From contig NZ_CP139558.1 in NCBI RefSeq assembly GCF_034262375.1, positions 1,364,001 to 1,428,000 of the forward strand: a stretch of DNA of 64,000 nucleotides. Reading direction: 5' to 3'. Position 1 is the stretch's first letter; each line of letters begins with the position of its first letter. The translations under genes and the position numbers were made by a program. The stretch comes from Mucilaginibacter sabulilitoris. Lineage in GTDB: Bacteria > Bacteroidota > Bacteroidia > Sphingobacteriales > Sphingobacteriaceae. The notes under the pieces were generated by a model. The model had not been told where the DNA came from. It did not search any database and worked only from the letters and a program-made list of their open reading frames with translations. This document shows, piece after piece, positions 41,747 through 51,873 of this stretch.

Positions 41747-44700
41747 ATGGACAGCAATAAAAAATACTGGAAAGGTTTAGAAGAACTAAACAGAACACCA
41801 GAATTTGTTGAGAAAAATAAAAACGAATTTGCCGAACCAATTCCAATTGAGGAAGTGCTTAGCGGTGATGGTTTATCTGCCAAAACTCCCCGCCGCGACT
41901 TTTTAAAGGCGCTTGGCTTTGGTGTTGGCGCGGTAACACTGGCTGCCTGTCAGCGAGTACCCGTACATAAATCAATCCCTTACCTTATAAAGCCAGAAGA
42001 GGTTACACCTGGTGTAGCTAACTACTACTCTTCAAGTTATGAGGGACAGGCCATTTTGGTTAAAACACGTGAAGGCCGCCCTATTAAGGTAGAAGGCAAC
42101 CCTAATGATGTTTTTGCAAAAGGTGGTTTAAGCGCACAGGCACAGGCTTCGGTACTGGACCTGTATGATGTAAACCGTTTAAAAGATCCTAAACTAAACG
42201 GCAGCGATGCAGGATGGTCAGAAATTGACGCCTTTGTAATTAAAGAACTTGCCGCTGTTAAAGCTGCAGGCAAAGCCATTCGCCTGGTAACATCAACTGT
42301 TCACAGCCCGTCTACCTTAGCGGTTATAGCCGATTTTATTGCGCAGTACCCAACCACTAAACATATCAATTACGACGCGGTATCTTATACAGGTATTATA
42401 CAGGCCAACCAAAACAGCTTTGGTAAAGCCGTATTGCCTCACTACAATTTTGATAAGGCCGATGTTATAGTAAGCTTCGGGGCCGATTTCCTTGGATCAT
42501 GGATCTCTGGCGAAGAATTCACCCGTCAGTACGTATCCAACCGTAACAATAAATCGCTTCAAAACAAAAAGATGTCACGTCACATCCAGTTTGAGAGCGG
42601 TATGAGCATGACAGGTACCAATGCCGATAACCGTTACCCTGTAAAACCATCAGAAGAAGGTTTGGCAATCATAAGCCTTTACAATGCTATTTCGGGTACT
42701 ACTTTGCCAGGTTCAAAAAAACTAAGCAGCAAAGCGGTTGATAACGCTATTACCTTAGCAGCAAAAGAATTGGTTGCCGCTAAAGGAAAAGCTTTGGTAG
42801 TTGCAGGTTCAAACGATGTGGCTACACAGGTTTTGGTTAACGCTATCAATTCCTTGCTGGGCAGCTACGGTACTACAATTGACCTGGATAACCCATCAAA
42901 ACAATACGCAGGTAACGATGCCGAGTTTGTTGAGTTTGTAAGCGAAATGACCCGCGGTGATGTAGGGGCTGTATTGTTCCTGAACGTTAATCCTGCTTAT
43001 GATTACTTTAAAGGCGCTGATTTTAAAGCAGCCCTTAACAAAGTACGTTTAAAAGTATCCTTTGCTGATCATGAAGATGAAACAGCCGGATTATCAAACG
43101 TAATAGCGCCAAACCACCATTACCTGGAGTCATGGGGCGATGCTAACGCGCTGGAAGGTTACTACACTGTAGTACAGCCAACCATTAACCCGGTTTACAA
43201 TACCCGCCAAGCCGAGCATAGCTTATTAGTATGGTCTGCTAACGCGGTTAAAGATTATTACACTTACGTACGTAATGTCTGGAATACCAACCTACTGCCA
43301 AAAGGTGGTTTATCTGGCCAAAAAGGCTGGGAAACCTTATTGCAAACTGGTTTTATTCAAACACCTGCCAATACCCCGGGAACTTATACTTTTAGCCGCG
43401 ACCTGAATGCTGTTGCCCAAACTATTTTAGGCCATAGCAGCTCACTTGCAGCTCCCGAAGGAAAATATGAATTACAGGTTTACCAATCACAAGCTATTGG
43501 CGATGGTAAACGTGCCAACAACCCATGGTTGCAGGAGTTGCCAGATCCGGTATCTAAAGTTACCTGGGATAACGTTGCCGCTATATCTGTTGCCGATATC
43601 AAGAAATTAAAACTTGAAGAAGGTGATGTAGTTAAAGTAACCGTAAACGGTGTAACTGTTGATGTACCTGTACTGGCTCAGCCAGGCCAGGCTCAGGGCA
43701 CCATCTCTATAGCGCTTGGTTACGGCCGCACACAGGCTGGTCCGGTAGGTGATAACGTAGGTAAAAACGTTTATCCTTTCTACAGCTTCCGTAATGGAAC
43801 ATTTCAAACCACAGCTGTTGCCTCATTTGAGACTACAAAAATCAAATCGCCGCTTGCGCAAACACAAACGCACCACACTTACGAAGGTCGCAGTATCATC
43901 CGCGAAGCCAAGTTCTCTGAATACAAAAAGAACCCGGCTATACACAGCGGTAACGAAGGCGGACACAAAAACTACGATGAGGAAAGCATGTGGGATATTC
44001 CAAGCCATGACCGCCCTGTTTATGACTGGGTTATGGCTATCGACCTGAATGCCTGTACTGGTTGCGGTGCCTGTGTGGTTGCCTGTAGCGCAGAAAATAA
44101 CATACCTGTTGTAGGTAAAGACGAAGTACGCCGCCGCCGCGAAATGCACTGGATACGTATCGACCGCTACTACAGCTACCAGGAAAAAGACGAATCGGTT
44201 ACTGAAGAGTATGAGATAGCCAAACTGGAAGATGAGGCTTTTGATCATGTAACAGTAGTACATCAGCCAATGCTTTGCCAGCACTGTGACCACGCTCCGT
44301 GCGAAACAGTTTGCCCGGTACTGGCTACCGTTCACTCATCAGAAGGTTTAAACCAGATGGCTTATAATCGTTGCGTAGGTACACGTTACTGCGCAAATAA
44401 CTGCCCTTACAAAGTACGCCGCTTTAACTGGTTCAACTACTGGAACGATTCTCGTTTTGATAACTACCTGAACAATGAGCATACTCAACTGGTGTTAAAC
44501 CCGGATGTTGTAACCCGTTTCCGTGGGGTAATGGAAAAGTGCTCAATGTGCGTACAACGTATACAAGCAGGTAAACTGAAAGCTAAAATGGAAAAACGTC
44601 CTCTTAAGGATGGCGAAATCAAAATGGCTTGTCAGCAAACATGTTCAGCAAACGCTATTGTTTTCGGTAACAGAAATGATCCTAACTCTGAAGTTTCAAA

Positions 44701-44806
44701 AGCACTGAAGAGCGAAAGAACTTACTACGTGCTTGAAGAGCTGAACGTACAGCCTGGCATTGGTTATCAGACAAAAATTAGAAACGTATCTGAATTAGAG
44801 GCTTAA
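41747..44806 (+). CDS. actB: Alternative complex III subunit ActB, iron-sulfur protein
   Basis: The 1019-residue protein begins with a short N-terminal region and a Tat-like motif RRDFLKALGFGVGAVTLAAC, in which the final Cys could be lipid-modified. Residues to about 740 resemble a molybdopterin oxidoreductase fold (B1 part), though in ActB proteins no molybdenum is bound. The last 260 residues (B2) carry four cysteine groups: CTGCGACVVAC, CQHCDHAPCETVCP, CANNCP with the preceding RYC, and CSMCVQRI with a later CQQTC. That set fits three [4Fe-4S] and one [3Fe-4S] cluster. The fused B1-B2 form is standard for ActB. Confidence 0.94.
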   Translation: MDSNKKYWKGLEELNRTPEFVEKNKNEFAEPIPIEEVLSGDGLSAKTPRRDFLKALGFGVGAVTLAACQRVPVHKSIPYLIKPEEVTPGVANYYSSSYEGQAILVKTREGRPIKVEGNPNDVFAKGGLSAQAQASVLDLYDVNRLKDPKLNGSDAGWSEIDAFVIKELAAVKAAGKAIRLVTSTVHSPSTLAVIADFIAQYPTTKHINYDAVSYTGIIQANQNSFGKAVLPHYNFDKADVIVSFGADFLGSWISGEEFTRQYVSNRNNKSLQNKKMSRHIQFESGMSMTGTNADNRYPVKPSEEGLAIISLYNAISGTTLPGSKKLSSKAVDNAITLAAKELVAAKGKALVVAGSNDVATQVLVNAINSLLGSYGTTIDLDNPSKQYAGNDAEFVEFVSEMTRGDVGAVLFLNVNPAYDYFKGADFKAALNKVRLKVSFADHEDETAGLSNVIAPNHHYLESWGDANALEGYYTVVQPTINPVYNTRQAEHSLLVWSANAVKDYYTYVRNVWNTNLLPKGGLSGQKGWETLLQTGFIQTPANTPGTYTFSRDLNAVAQTILGHSSSLAAPEGKYELQVYQSQAIGDGKRANNPWLQELPDPVSKVTWDNVAAISVADIKKLKLEEGDVVKVTVNGVTVDVPVLAQPGQAQGTISIALGYGRTQAGPVGDNVGKNVYPFYSFRNGTFQTTAVASFETTKIKSPLAQTQTHHTYEGRSIIREAKFSEYKKNPAIHSGNEGGHKNYDEESMWDIPSHDRPVYDWVMAIDLNACTGCGACVVACSAENNIPVVGKDEVRRRREMHWIRIDRYYSYQEKDESVTEEYEIAKLEDEAFDHVTVVHQPMLCQHCDHAPCETVCPVLATVHSSEGLNQMAYNRCVGTRYCANNCPYKVRRFNWFNYWNDSRFDNYLNNEHTQLVLNPDVVTRFRGVMEKCSMCVQRIQAGKLKAKMEKRPLKDGEIKMACQQTCSANAIVFGNRNDPNSEVSKALKSERTYYVLEELNVQPGIGYQTKIRNVSELEA

Positions 44807-44833
44807 AATTTTTATATACAGAGATTAAAATAT

Positions 44834-46306
44834 ATGGCATCTCATAGTGAATCAATAATAAGGGAACCGTTAATAACGGGTAAAAACATTACCTACGGTC
44901 AGATTACTGACGATATTTTACGCCCCGTAGAAAATATGCCAGGGAAAGCCTGGTGGATCGGCTTTACTGTAGCTTCATTGGGCGCAATGCTTTGGGTGTT
45001 TTCCATCAGCTACACATTCTGGTTCGGTATCGGATCATGGGGGCTAAATAAAACAGTAGGTTGGGCCTGGGATATCACCGGTTTCGTATGGTGGGTAGGT
45101 ATTGGTCACGCCGGTACGCTTATATCAGCTGTATTGTTACTGTTCCGTCAAAACTGGCGTAACTCCATTAACCGCTCGGCCGAGGCGATGACGATCTTTG
45201 CGGTAATTTGTGCGGCCACTTATATCGGTGCGCACATGGGCCGTCCGTGGATGGCAGTTTACTCGCTTCCGCTACCAAATCAGTACGGTTCTTTATGGGT
45301 TAACTTTAACTCGCCGCTTATCTGGGACGTATTCGCGATATCAACTTACTTCTCGGTTTCACTGGTATTCTGGTACACAGGTTTATTACCTGATATGGCC
45401 TCTATCCGTGACCGTGCTACAGGTATCCGCCGCCGTATTTACTCGGTAGCATCATTCGGCTGGACAGGCTCTGTTAAAACCTGGCAACGTTTTGAAACCG
45501 TGTCATTAATCCTGGCAGGTTTATCAACACCACTGGTACTTTCGGTACACACCATTGTATCCATGGACTTTGCCACATCGCTTGAACCGGGATGGCACAC
45601 AACCATTTTTCCTCCATACTTCGTTGCGGGAGCTATCTTCTCAGGTTTTGCCATGGTGCAAACTCTGCTGCTGGTAACCCGTAAAGTGTTGGGATTAGAA
45701 AACTATATCACCATGTTCCACATTGAATCCATGAATAAAATTATTCTGGTAACGGGTTCGGTAGTAGGTGTGGCATATATTACTGAGTTCTTTATCGCTT
45801 ACTATTCTGGCGGCGAGTATGAGCAGTATACATTCTTAAACAGGTTTATTGGTCCGTATTGGTGGGCTGCCTGTATGATGTATGGCTGTAACGTATTGAT
45901 GACCCAGATGATGTGGTCGAAAAAAGTAAGAACAAACATCCCTATTTCATGGGTGCTTTCTATCATCGTGAACATAGGTATGTGGTTTGAGCGTTTTGTG
46001 ATCATCGTTGTTTCATTACACCGCGATTACCTTCCTTCAAGCTGGGCTATGTTTTATCCAACATGGATAGATGTGGGTGTGTTTATTGGCTCTATCGGTA
46101 TATTCTTTACCATGTTCCTGTTGTTCATCAGGGTGATGCCCGCTGTGGCAATAGCCGAAGTGAAACTGCTGCTGAAGAGCGCGAGTGAACAAGCTAAGAA
46201 AAAACAAATAGAAGAAGGCCATTTTGACGAAAGTCACGTTGAGTTCTACAAAGAGAATTTAATCAAATTTGATAGCGTTGACCATTCTGAATACGAAAAA
46301 GCATAA
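44834..46306 (+). CDS. actC: Alternative complex III subunit ActC (NrfD-like)
   Basis: The 490-residue integral membrane protein has about ten hydrophobic segments and the NrfD/PsrC pattern: PGKAWWIGFTVASLGAMLWVFSISYTFWFGIG, VWWVGIGHAGTLISAVLLLFRQNWRNSINRSAEAMT, and a second bundle beginning WQRFETVSLILAGLSTPLVLSVHTIVSMDFATSL. The GHAGTLISA and VHTIVSxDFA blocks are those of the quinol-facing subunit in this family. It anchors ActB and provides the menaquinol site together with ActF. It starts 27 bases after actB and ends 6 bases before actD. Confidence 0.94.
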   Translation: MASHSESIIREPLITGKNITYGQITDDILRPVENMPGKAWWIGFTVASLGAMLWVFSISYTFWFGIGSWGLNKTVGWAWDITGFVWWVGIGHAGTLISAVLLLFRQNWRNSINRSAEAMTIFAVICAATYIGAHMGRPWMAVYSLPLPNQYGSLWVNFNSPLIWDVFAISTYFSVSLVFWYTGLLPDMASIRDRATGIRRRIYSVASFGWTGSVKTWQRFETVSLILAGLSTPLVLSVHTIVSMDFATSLEPGWHTTIFPPYFVAGAIFSGFAMVQTLLLVTRKVLGLENYITMFHIESMNKIILVTGSVVGVAYITEFFIAYYSGGEYEQYTFLNRFIGPYWWAACMMYGCNVLMTQMMWSKKVRTNIPISWVLSIIVNIGMWFERFVIIVVSLHRDYLPSSWAMFYPTWIDVGVFIGSIGIFFTMFLLFIRVMPAVAIAEVKLLLKSASEQAKKKQIEEGHFDESHVEFYKENLIKFDSVDHSEYEKA

Positions 46307-46312
46307 TAACTG

Positions 46313-46849
46313 ATGAGCAGCACCAAATATATATTAGGCGTTTTTGATGATCCCGATGAAATGATGCACGGGATTGACAAACTACAAAAAAATAGTGTCC
46401 CTATTTATGATGTTTACACGCCAATGCCTATCCACGGTATTGACGCTAAGCTGGGAGTAAAAGATTCAAGATTAGGTTATGCGGCCTTTATGTTCGGCTG
46501 CATGGGCGGTACAACCATTTTTACATTGGTTTATTACTTCCTGGTACATGATTGGCCTATGGACATCGGCGGTAAGAATGCTTTTGCTATCCCTGATTTT
46601 ATCCCGGTAACTTTTGAGTGGACAGTACTGTTCGCTTCGTACGGTATGGCCTTTACCTTCTTTTTCGCCACGCACCTTTTCCCGGGCCGTGCGCCAAGGG
46701 TAATGGACCTGAGAGCAACTAACGACAAGTTTGTAATTGCTATTGACGCAAAAGGAAACATACCACACGAGGATATAACCAATATATTAAAAGAAGCAGG
46801 AGCAAGTGAAGTTAAGCATAACGACAGAAAATATGTTAGCTATGAATAA
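46313..46849 (+). CDS. actD: Alternative complex III subunit ActD (DUF3341)
   Basis: The 178-residue protein is a DUF3341 member: LGVFDDPDEMMHGIDKLQKNSVPIYDVYTPMPIHGID at the N-terminus, two membrane helices (YAAFMFGCMGGTTIFTLVYYFLV and TVLFASYGMAFTFFFATHLF), and the C-terminal KFVIAIDAKGNIPHEDITNILKEAGASEVKHND. ActD is a structural subunit without cofactor that stabilises ActC/ActF. Its last 8 bases overlap the actE start (46842). Confidence 0.93.
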   Translation: MSSTKYILGVFDDPDEMMHGIDKLQKNSVPIYDVYTPMPIHGIDAKLGVKDSRLGYAAFMFGCMGGTTIFTLVYYFLVHDWPMDIGGKNAFAIPDFIPVTFEWTVLFASYGMAFTFFFATHLFPGRAPRVMDLRATNDKFVIAIDAKGNIPHEDITNILKEAGASEVKHNDRKYVSYE

Positions 46850-47417
46850 ATTTAGAATATTAGGAACAATAGTTATCATTATCGCTGCTTCGATTGTAGT
46901 TACATCGTGCAAGGATAAGAGGAGTACCGGATGGGAGTACGCCCCTAATATGTATGAGCACATCGCATACGATCCGGATCAAAAGAATCCGAATTTTAAG
47001 GACGGAAAAACAGCGCAGGTACCACCGGCCGGAACTATACCGGTAGGCTTTACCAGGTTTGATTATCCTAACACAAAAGACGGTTATGAACTGGCAAGCG
47101 TTGAGGTTAAAAGCGTAATAGCACAAACCCAGGCTAACTATAAAGATGGAAAAATTTTGTTTGAGCATTTTTGCTCACCTTGCCATGGTATTACTGGTCA
47201 GGGCGATGGTTTGGTAGTGCAGCACGGTTATCCACCGCCGCCATCATATTCAAAAGGCCAATCATCACGCGGTGGCGCTATGAAAGACTTAACAGACGGT
47301 AAAATATATCATACCATTACTTACGGTGTAAATGCCATGGGATCTTACGCTTCGCAGCTGGCTCCTGAAGAGCGCTGGAAAGTGATCATGTATGTTCACC
47401 ATTTACAAACTTTATAA
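46842..47417 (+). CDS. actE: Alternative complex III subunit ActE, monohaem cytochrome c lipoprotein
   Basis: The 191-residue protein starts MNKFRILGTIVIIIAASIVVTSC, a lipoprotein signal with lipobox VVTSC. ATG 46842 is chosen because it overlaps the actD stop by 8 bases and gives a proper signal; an ATG at 46833 would add three residues. One haem site, CSPCH (in FEHFCSPCHGITGQGDG), and a distal Met in NAMGSYASQL are visible. It receives electrons at the periplasmic face of the complex and may hand them to the oxidase. Confidence 0.92.
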   Translation: MNKFRILGTIVIIIAASIVVTSCKDKRSTGWEYAPNMYEHIAYDPDQKNPNFKDGKTAQVPPAGTIPVGFTRFDYPNTKDGYELASVEVKSVIAQTQANYKDGKILFEHFCSPCHGITGQGDGLVVQHGYPPPPSYSKGQSSRGGAMKDLTDGKIYHTITYGVNAMGSYASQLAPEERWKVIMYVHHLQTL

Positions 47418-47430
47418 GAATTAGAATTGA

Positions 47431-48696
47431 ATGAAGACTCACAATAGTTTTGACGAGCAATTTGAATTTTCCGGACAGGCAAAAACATTGAGCTTAGCCG
47501 CCATAGTTATTGGCGTGGTAACCATAATTGGTGGCTTTTTAGCCGGTTACGGTGAGCGTACATTTGCCAACTTATTGCTGTGCGGTTATTACTTTGCCTG
47601 CGTTTGTACGGCCGGTGTATTTTTCTGCGCGCTGCAGTATGTGGCGCAGGCCGGTTGGTCAGCTTCTTTACTGCGTGTACCACAGGCATTTGCCAAGGTA
47701 TTGCCAATAGCTGCGGTAACATTAATAGTTATAATAGCGGCTGGCTTGTTTACAACCCATACTACCGAGGTAGAGGGTAAACAAGTTGTTGCACCCTTTT
47801 TATATAAAATATGGCATGCACCAGGTGTAACAACGCCAGGCAGCGAAAACTATGACCCTATTTTAGCAGGTAAATCGGGCTTTTTAAATGTACCGTTCTT
47901 TTTTATCCGCTTAATTGCGTTTTTAGGTGCGTATACCATTTTTGGCTGGTTGCTTTCAAAATACTCTAACACTGAGGATGAAATGGGCGGTTTGTTTTAC
48001 TACAAAAAGAGCTTTACTATTTCGGCAGCGTTCCTGGTGATATTTGGATTTACTCAACCCCTGTTTTCATTTGATGTGGTAATGTCATTAGAGGCACATT
48101 GGTTCTCAACTATGTTTGGCTGGTATAACTTTGCCGCCATGTGGGTGAGCTGTTTAGCAGTTATTACGCTTACCATTATATTGTTAAGGCAAAAAGGTTA
48201 TATGCAATGGATCACACAAGATCACTTACATAACCTGGGCCAGTTGATGTTTGGCTTCTCTATATTCTGGACTTATGTATGGTTTGCACAGTTCTTACTT
48301 ATTTACTATGCCAACTTACCAGAAGAGTCGGTATATTTCTTTAAAAGATGGGAGCCTGAATTTAAACCATGGTTTTGGCTAAGCATCATATTGAACTTTA
48401 TGGCGCCGTTACTTATCATCATGTCACGTGATTCAAAACGGGCAACAAGCGTATTAAAAACTACCTGTATTATACTGATATTAGGTCACTGGCTTGATTA
48501 TTTTGTGATGATAATGCCGGGTACCGTAGGCATACATGGCGAATGGTGGTCACAGATCACTCCTATAGAAATAGGTATGTTTATAGGATTTGCAGGCTTA
48601 TTTACATTCTTGGTGTTGAATGCTTTAAGCAAATTCAAATCGCTTATCCCTAAAAAACATCCGTTCTTGCAGGAGAGCCTTCATCATCACATATAA
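47431..48696 (+). CDS. actF: Alternative complex III subunit ActF (NrfD-like)
   Basis: The 421-residue membrane protein has ten hydrophobic segments. It is related to ActC but shorter: AKTLSLAAIVIGVVTIIGGFLAGYGERTFANLLLCGYYFACVCTAGVFFCALQYVAQAGWSASLLRVPQAF is the hallmark N-terminal block, and later SFDVVMSLEAHWFSTMFGWYNFAAMWVS and HNLGQLMFGFSIFWTYVWFAQFLLIYYANLPEES. The complex thus has two NrfD-type bundles, as in the solved ACIII structures. It is followed after 48 bases by coxB, with no terminator. Confidence 0.93.
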   Translation: MKTHNSFDEQFEFSGQAKTLSLAAIVIGVVTIIGGFLAGYGERTFANLLLCGYYFACVCTAGVFFCALQYVAQAGWSASLLRVPQAFAKVLPIAAVTLIVIIAAGLFTTHTTEVEGKQVVAPFLYKIWHAPGVTTPGSENYDPILAGKSGFLNVPFFFIRLIAFLGAYTIFGWLLSKYSNTEDEMGGLFYYKKSFTISAAFLVIFGFTQPLFSFDVVMSLEAHWFSTMFGWYNFAAMWVSCLAVITLTIILLRQKGYMQWITQDHLHNLGQLMFGFSIFWTYVWFAQFLLIYYANLPEESVYFFKRWEPEFKPWFWLSIILNFMAPLLIIMSRDSKRATSVLKTTCIILILGHWLDYFVMIMPGTVGIHGEWWSQITPIEIGMFIGFAGLFTFLVLNALSKFKSLIPKKHPFLQESLHHHI

Positions 48697-48744
48697 TAAT
48701 TGTTATTTTTGCATCAAAATACAGAATACCAAACTGACATTAAA

Positions 48745-49941
48745 ATGGGATTCAGAAAATTTATAAATTCTAAAAAGTTACTATCATTCTTCGCGGCGTT
48801 TACGCTCATGGGTACAAATTTGCTTATGGCGCAAACTGAAGCAGCTGCCGGTGCCGGTGGCCAAACAGATGCCCCACAGGTTGACTGGGCCGGTGTTGCG
48901 TATTATTTGCTCCTGTTTTTCCTGGTATGCCTTGGTGTAGCTGTAATAGGTAAAATCCTGAAGATATATGACCTTACACTCAAAATACAAGGCAAAAAAG
49001 GTATCAAGTGGAATACCATCATGGCCGTAGTTTGCCTGGTATTCTTATTGGCCGGCTTATATGGTGCTTACTGGTCATTTACCGTACAGGGCAGCATGAC
49101 TTTACCAGAGGCCGCGTCAGTTCATGGAGTTAAAATTGATGAGATGTTTACCGTCACTACCGTTTTAACCATGATAGTGTTTTTTGCAACCCAGATATTA
49201 CTGTTTGGATTTTTATTTGGGTACAGGCATTCTGAAAAACGCAGGGCACACTTCCTGCCGCATAATAATACCATTGAAAAGGTTTGGACTATAGCGCCTG
49301 CTATTGTTTTAACTATATTGGTTGTGTTTGGCTTTTTCACCTGGCAAAAAATTATGGATAATACCGATGCCAAAGGTGAGGCCGCTTCTATCAACGTTGA
49401 TATTACCGGACATCAGTTTGCATGGGAACTACGTTACCCGGGCAAAGATGGTAAGTTAGGACCTAAAGATTTCAAATTAGTATCTGCAGCCAATAAGTTA
49501 GGTGTTAACTTTAAAAAGAAAAGCAGCTTTGATGATTTAGCTGTTGATACCATGTATCTGCCTGTTAATAAATCAGTAAGATTGAATATACAGGCACTTG
49601 ATGTAATACACTCTGTTTACATGCCTCATTTCAGGGTTCAGCTTAACGCAGTACCGGGATTACCTACCTTCTTTAAGTTTACGCCTACTATTACTACTGC
49701 GCAAATGCGTACTAAACTTGACGATCCTAAATTTGAATACTTAGTTTATTGTAATAAAATATGCGGTGGCGGTCACTACAACATGCAAAAGGTTGTTCGT
49801 GTAGTTACCGAATCTGAATACCAGGCCTGGTTGTCAAGGCAAAAACCTTATTTATCTGATCAGTTAAGAAAGGAATTACATTTTGCCGCTGCAGATCAGC
49901 CAAAAACAGAGTCACAAAATAGGTTAGCGTTAAATAATTAA
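48745..49941 (+). CDS. coxB: Cytochrome c oxidase subunit II
   Basis: The 398-residue subunit has a signal peptide (LLSFFAAFTLMGTNLLMAQ) and three further hydrophobic segments (about 50-75, 97-120 and 140-165), one more than usual. The soluble CuA domain carries VDITGHQFAWELRYPG, VIHSVYMPHFRVQLNAVPGLP and the binuclear copper motif CNKICGGGHYNM (two Cys, His and Met, with the earlier His). The start is ATG 48745; the longer frame begins with non-ATG codon and polar residues. No haem c domain is fused at the C-terminus, so electrons come from ActE or a soluble cytochrome. Confidence 0.93.
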   Translation: MGFRKFINSKKLLSFFAAFTLMGTNLLMAQTEAAAGAGGQTDAPQVDWAGVAYYLLLFFLVCLGVAVIGKILKIYDLTLKIQGKKGIKWNTIMAVVCLVFLLAGLYGAYWSFTVQGSMTLPEAASVHGVKIDEMFTVTTVLTMIVFFATQILLFGFLFGYRHSEKRRAHFLPHNNTIEKVWTIAPAIVLTILVVFGFFTWQKIMDNTDAKGEAASINVDITGHQFAWELRYPGKDGKLGPKDFKLVSAANKLGVNFKKKSSFDDLAVDTMYLPVNKSVRLNIQALDVIHSVYMPHFRVQLNAVPGLPTFFKFTPTITTAQMRTKLDDPKFEYLVYCNKICGGGHYNMQKVVRVVTESEYQAWLSRQKPYLSDQLRKELHFAAADQPKTESQNRLALNN

Positions 49942-49959
49942 TATAGAAAGATAAGCGAT

Positions 49960-51849
49960 ATGTCAACATTAGCAGTTCACGACCACGGAGTAGCACATCA
50001 CGACGATCACGGTCACGAACATCATCATAACGAAACTTTCCTGTCTAAATACGTATTTAGCATGGATCATAAAATGATTGCCAAGCAATTCCTGATTACA
50101 GGGATTACCATGGCAGTTATTGCAATGATATTATCTATCCTTTTCAGGATCCAGTTAGCCTATCCTGATAAAACATTCCCTTTGTTAACTACATTGCTTG
50201 GCCGCTTTGCACCTAACGGGCGCATCAGTGCCGACTTTTACTTGTCGCTGGTTACCATACACGGTACTATCATGGTATTCTTTGTGTTAACAGCCGGTTT
50301 GAGCGGAACCTTTGCCAACTTGCTGATACCTCTTCAGGTTGGTGCCCGTGATATGGCATCGCCTTTTATGAACATGTTGTCATACTGGTTCTTCTTTTTA
50401 GCCAGTGTTATTATGCTGTCGTCATTCTTTGTGCAAAAGGGGCCTGCCAGTGGCGGCTGGACTATTTACCCGCCGCTATCCGCGCTGCCAAAAGCTATGC
50501 CGGGTTCGGGTGAGGGTATGACGCTATGGCTTATCAGTATGGTACTGTTTGTGGCATCATCATTAATGGGTGGTATCAACTACGTAAGTACTATATTAAA
50601 CATGCGTACAAAGGGTATGGATCTTTGGAAGATGCCTTTAACTGTATGGGCTTTATTCCTTACCGCTATCCTGGGTATCCTTGCATTCCCTGTATTGGTT
50701 GCAGGTGTTGTATTATTGATATTTGACCGCAGCTTTGGTACCAGCTTCTACCTCTCAGACATTGTACTGAACGGTGTACAGCAGCCTTATGAGGGTGGTA
50801 GCCCTATTTTGTTCCAGCACTTGTTCTGGTTCCTGGGTCACCCGGAGGTGTATATCGTGATTATGCCTGCAATGGGTATCTCATCTGAGGTAATGTCTGT
50901 AAACTCACGTAAACCGATTTTTGGTTACCATGCGATGGTTTACTCACTGATAGGTATTACCGTATTATCATTCATTGTTTGGGGTCACCACATGTTTGTA
51001 ACCGGTATGAACCCATTCCTTGGTGGCGTGTTCATGATCACTACGCTCATCATTGCGGTACCATCGGCGGTAAAAACATTTAACTGGCTGGCCACGTTAT
51101 GGCGGGGTAATATCAGGTTTACACCTGCTATGCTTTTCGCTATTGGAATGGTGTCATTCTTTATATCAGGTGGTTTAACCGGTATATTCCTGGGTAACGC
51201 TGCATTGGATATTAACCTGCACGATACTTACTTTGTGGTAGCTCACTTCCACCTGGTAATGGGCTCTGCTGCTATATTTGGTATGCTTGCCGGTGTTTAC
51301 CACTGGTTCCCTAAAATGTTCGGAAAAATGATGGACGAGAAATTGGGCTATCTGCACTTCTGGTTAACTTTTATTGGTGCTTACCTGGTGTTTTTCCCAA
51401 TGCACTTTATGGGCCTTGACGGTGTACCACGCCGTTACTATGCCTTTACCGAATTTGTGAGCATGCAACGCTGGTTAACAGTAAATACCTTTATTACATG
51501 GGCAGCTATTATGGCCGCTTGTGCACAGGTAGCATTCCTGTATAACTTTATATCTTCTATATTCATCGGCAAAAAAGCTACTCAGAACCCGTGGGAGTCA
51601 AATACACTGGAGTGGACTACTCCTGTAGAGCACCTGCATGGCAACTGGCCTGGTGAAATACCAACTGTTTACCGTTGGCCTTATGATTACAGCAAGCCAG
51701 GTGCCGAGGAAGATTATATACCTCAAACAGTTCCTTATTCTCAAACCATGAGTTCAAATCTTCCGCATGATTTTGAAGATAACCCTAAAGGTTTGGAGGA
51801 GCTGAACAAGTATACAAGTACGCTGAAAGCAAACGAACAAGTAAAATAA
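49960..51849 (+). CDS. coxA: Cytochrome c oxidase subunit I (haem-copper oxidase, type A)
   Basis: The 629-residue catalytic subunit has the low-spin haem ligand in VTIHGTIMVFFV, the CuB site in FWFLGHPEVYIVIMPAMG (His, cross-linked Tyr, and the proton-gate Glu of A1-type enzymes), VWGHHMFVTG for the other CuB histidines, and HDTYFVVAHFHLVMGSA for the haem ligands. It reduces oxygen to water and pumps protons. The N-terminal 24 residues hold nine histidines (HDHGVAHHDDHGHEHHH), a possible metal-binding tail. Start at 49960, 18 bases after coxB. Confidence 0.96.
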   Translation: MSTLAVHDHGVAHHDDHGHEHHHNETFLSKYVFSMDHKMIAKQFLITGITMAVIAMILSILFRIQLAYPDKTFPLLTTLLGRFAPNGRISADFYLSLVTIHGTIMVFFVLTAGLSGTFANLLIPLQVGARDMASPFMNMLSYWFFFLASVIMLSSFFVQKGPASGGWTIYPPLSALPKAMPGSGEGMTLWLISMVLFVASSLMGGINYVSTILNMRTKGMDLWKMPLTVWALFLTAILGILAFPVLVAGVVLLIFDRSFGTSFYLSDIVLNGVQQPYEGGSPILFQHLFWFLGHPEVYIVIMPAMGISSEVMSVNSRKPIFGYHAMVYSLIGITVLSFIVWGHHMFVTGMNPFLGGVFMITTLIIAVPSAVKTFNWLATLWRGNIRFTPAMLFAIGMVSFFISGGLTGIFLGNAALDINLHDTYFVVAHFHLVMGSAAIFGMLAGVYHWFPKMFGKMMDEKLGYLHFWLTFIGAYLVFFPMHFMGLDGVPRRYYAFTEFVSMQRWLTVNTFITWAAIMAACAQVAFLYNFISSIFIGKKATQNPWESNTLEWTTPVEHLHGNWPGEIPTVYRWPYDYSKPGAEEDYIPQTVPYSQTMSSNLPHDFEDNPKGLEELNKYTSTLKANEQVK

Positions 51850-51873
51850 TTAGCTGATATTTTAGAGTGATTG

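Noticed and set aside
43823..44335. 170-codon open frame antisense to actB
   Set aside because: It lies wholly opposite the Fe-S cluster part of actB, has no recognisable domain and reflects the codon bias of the real gene.
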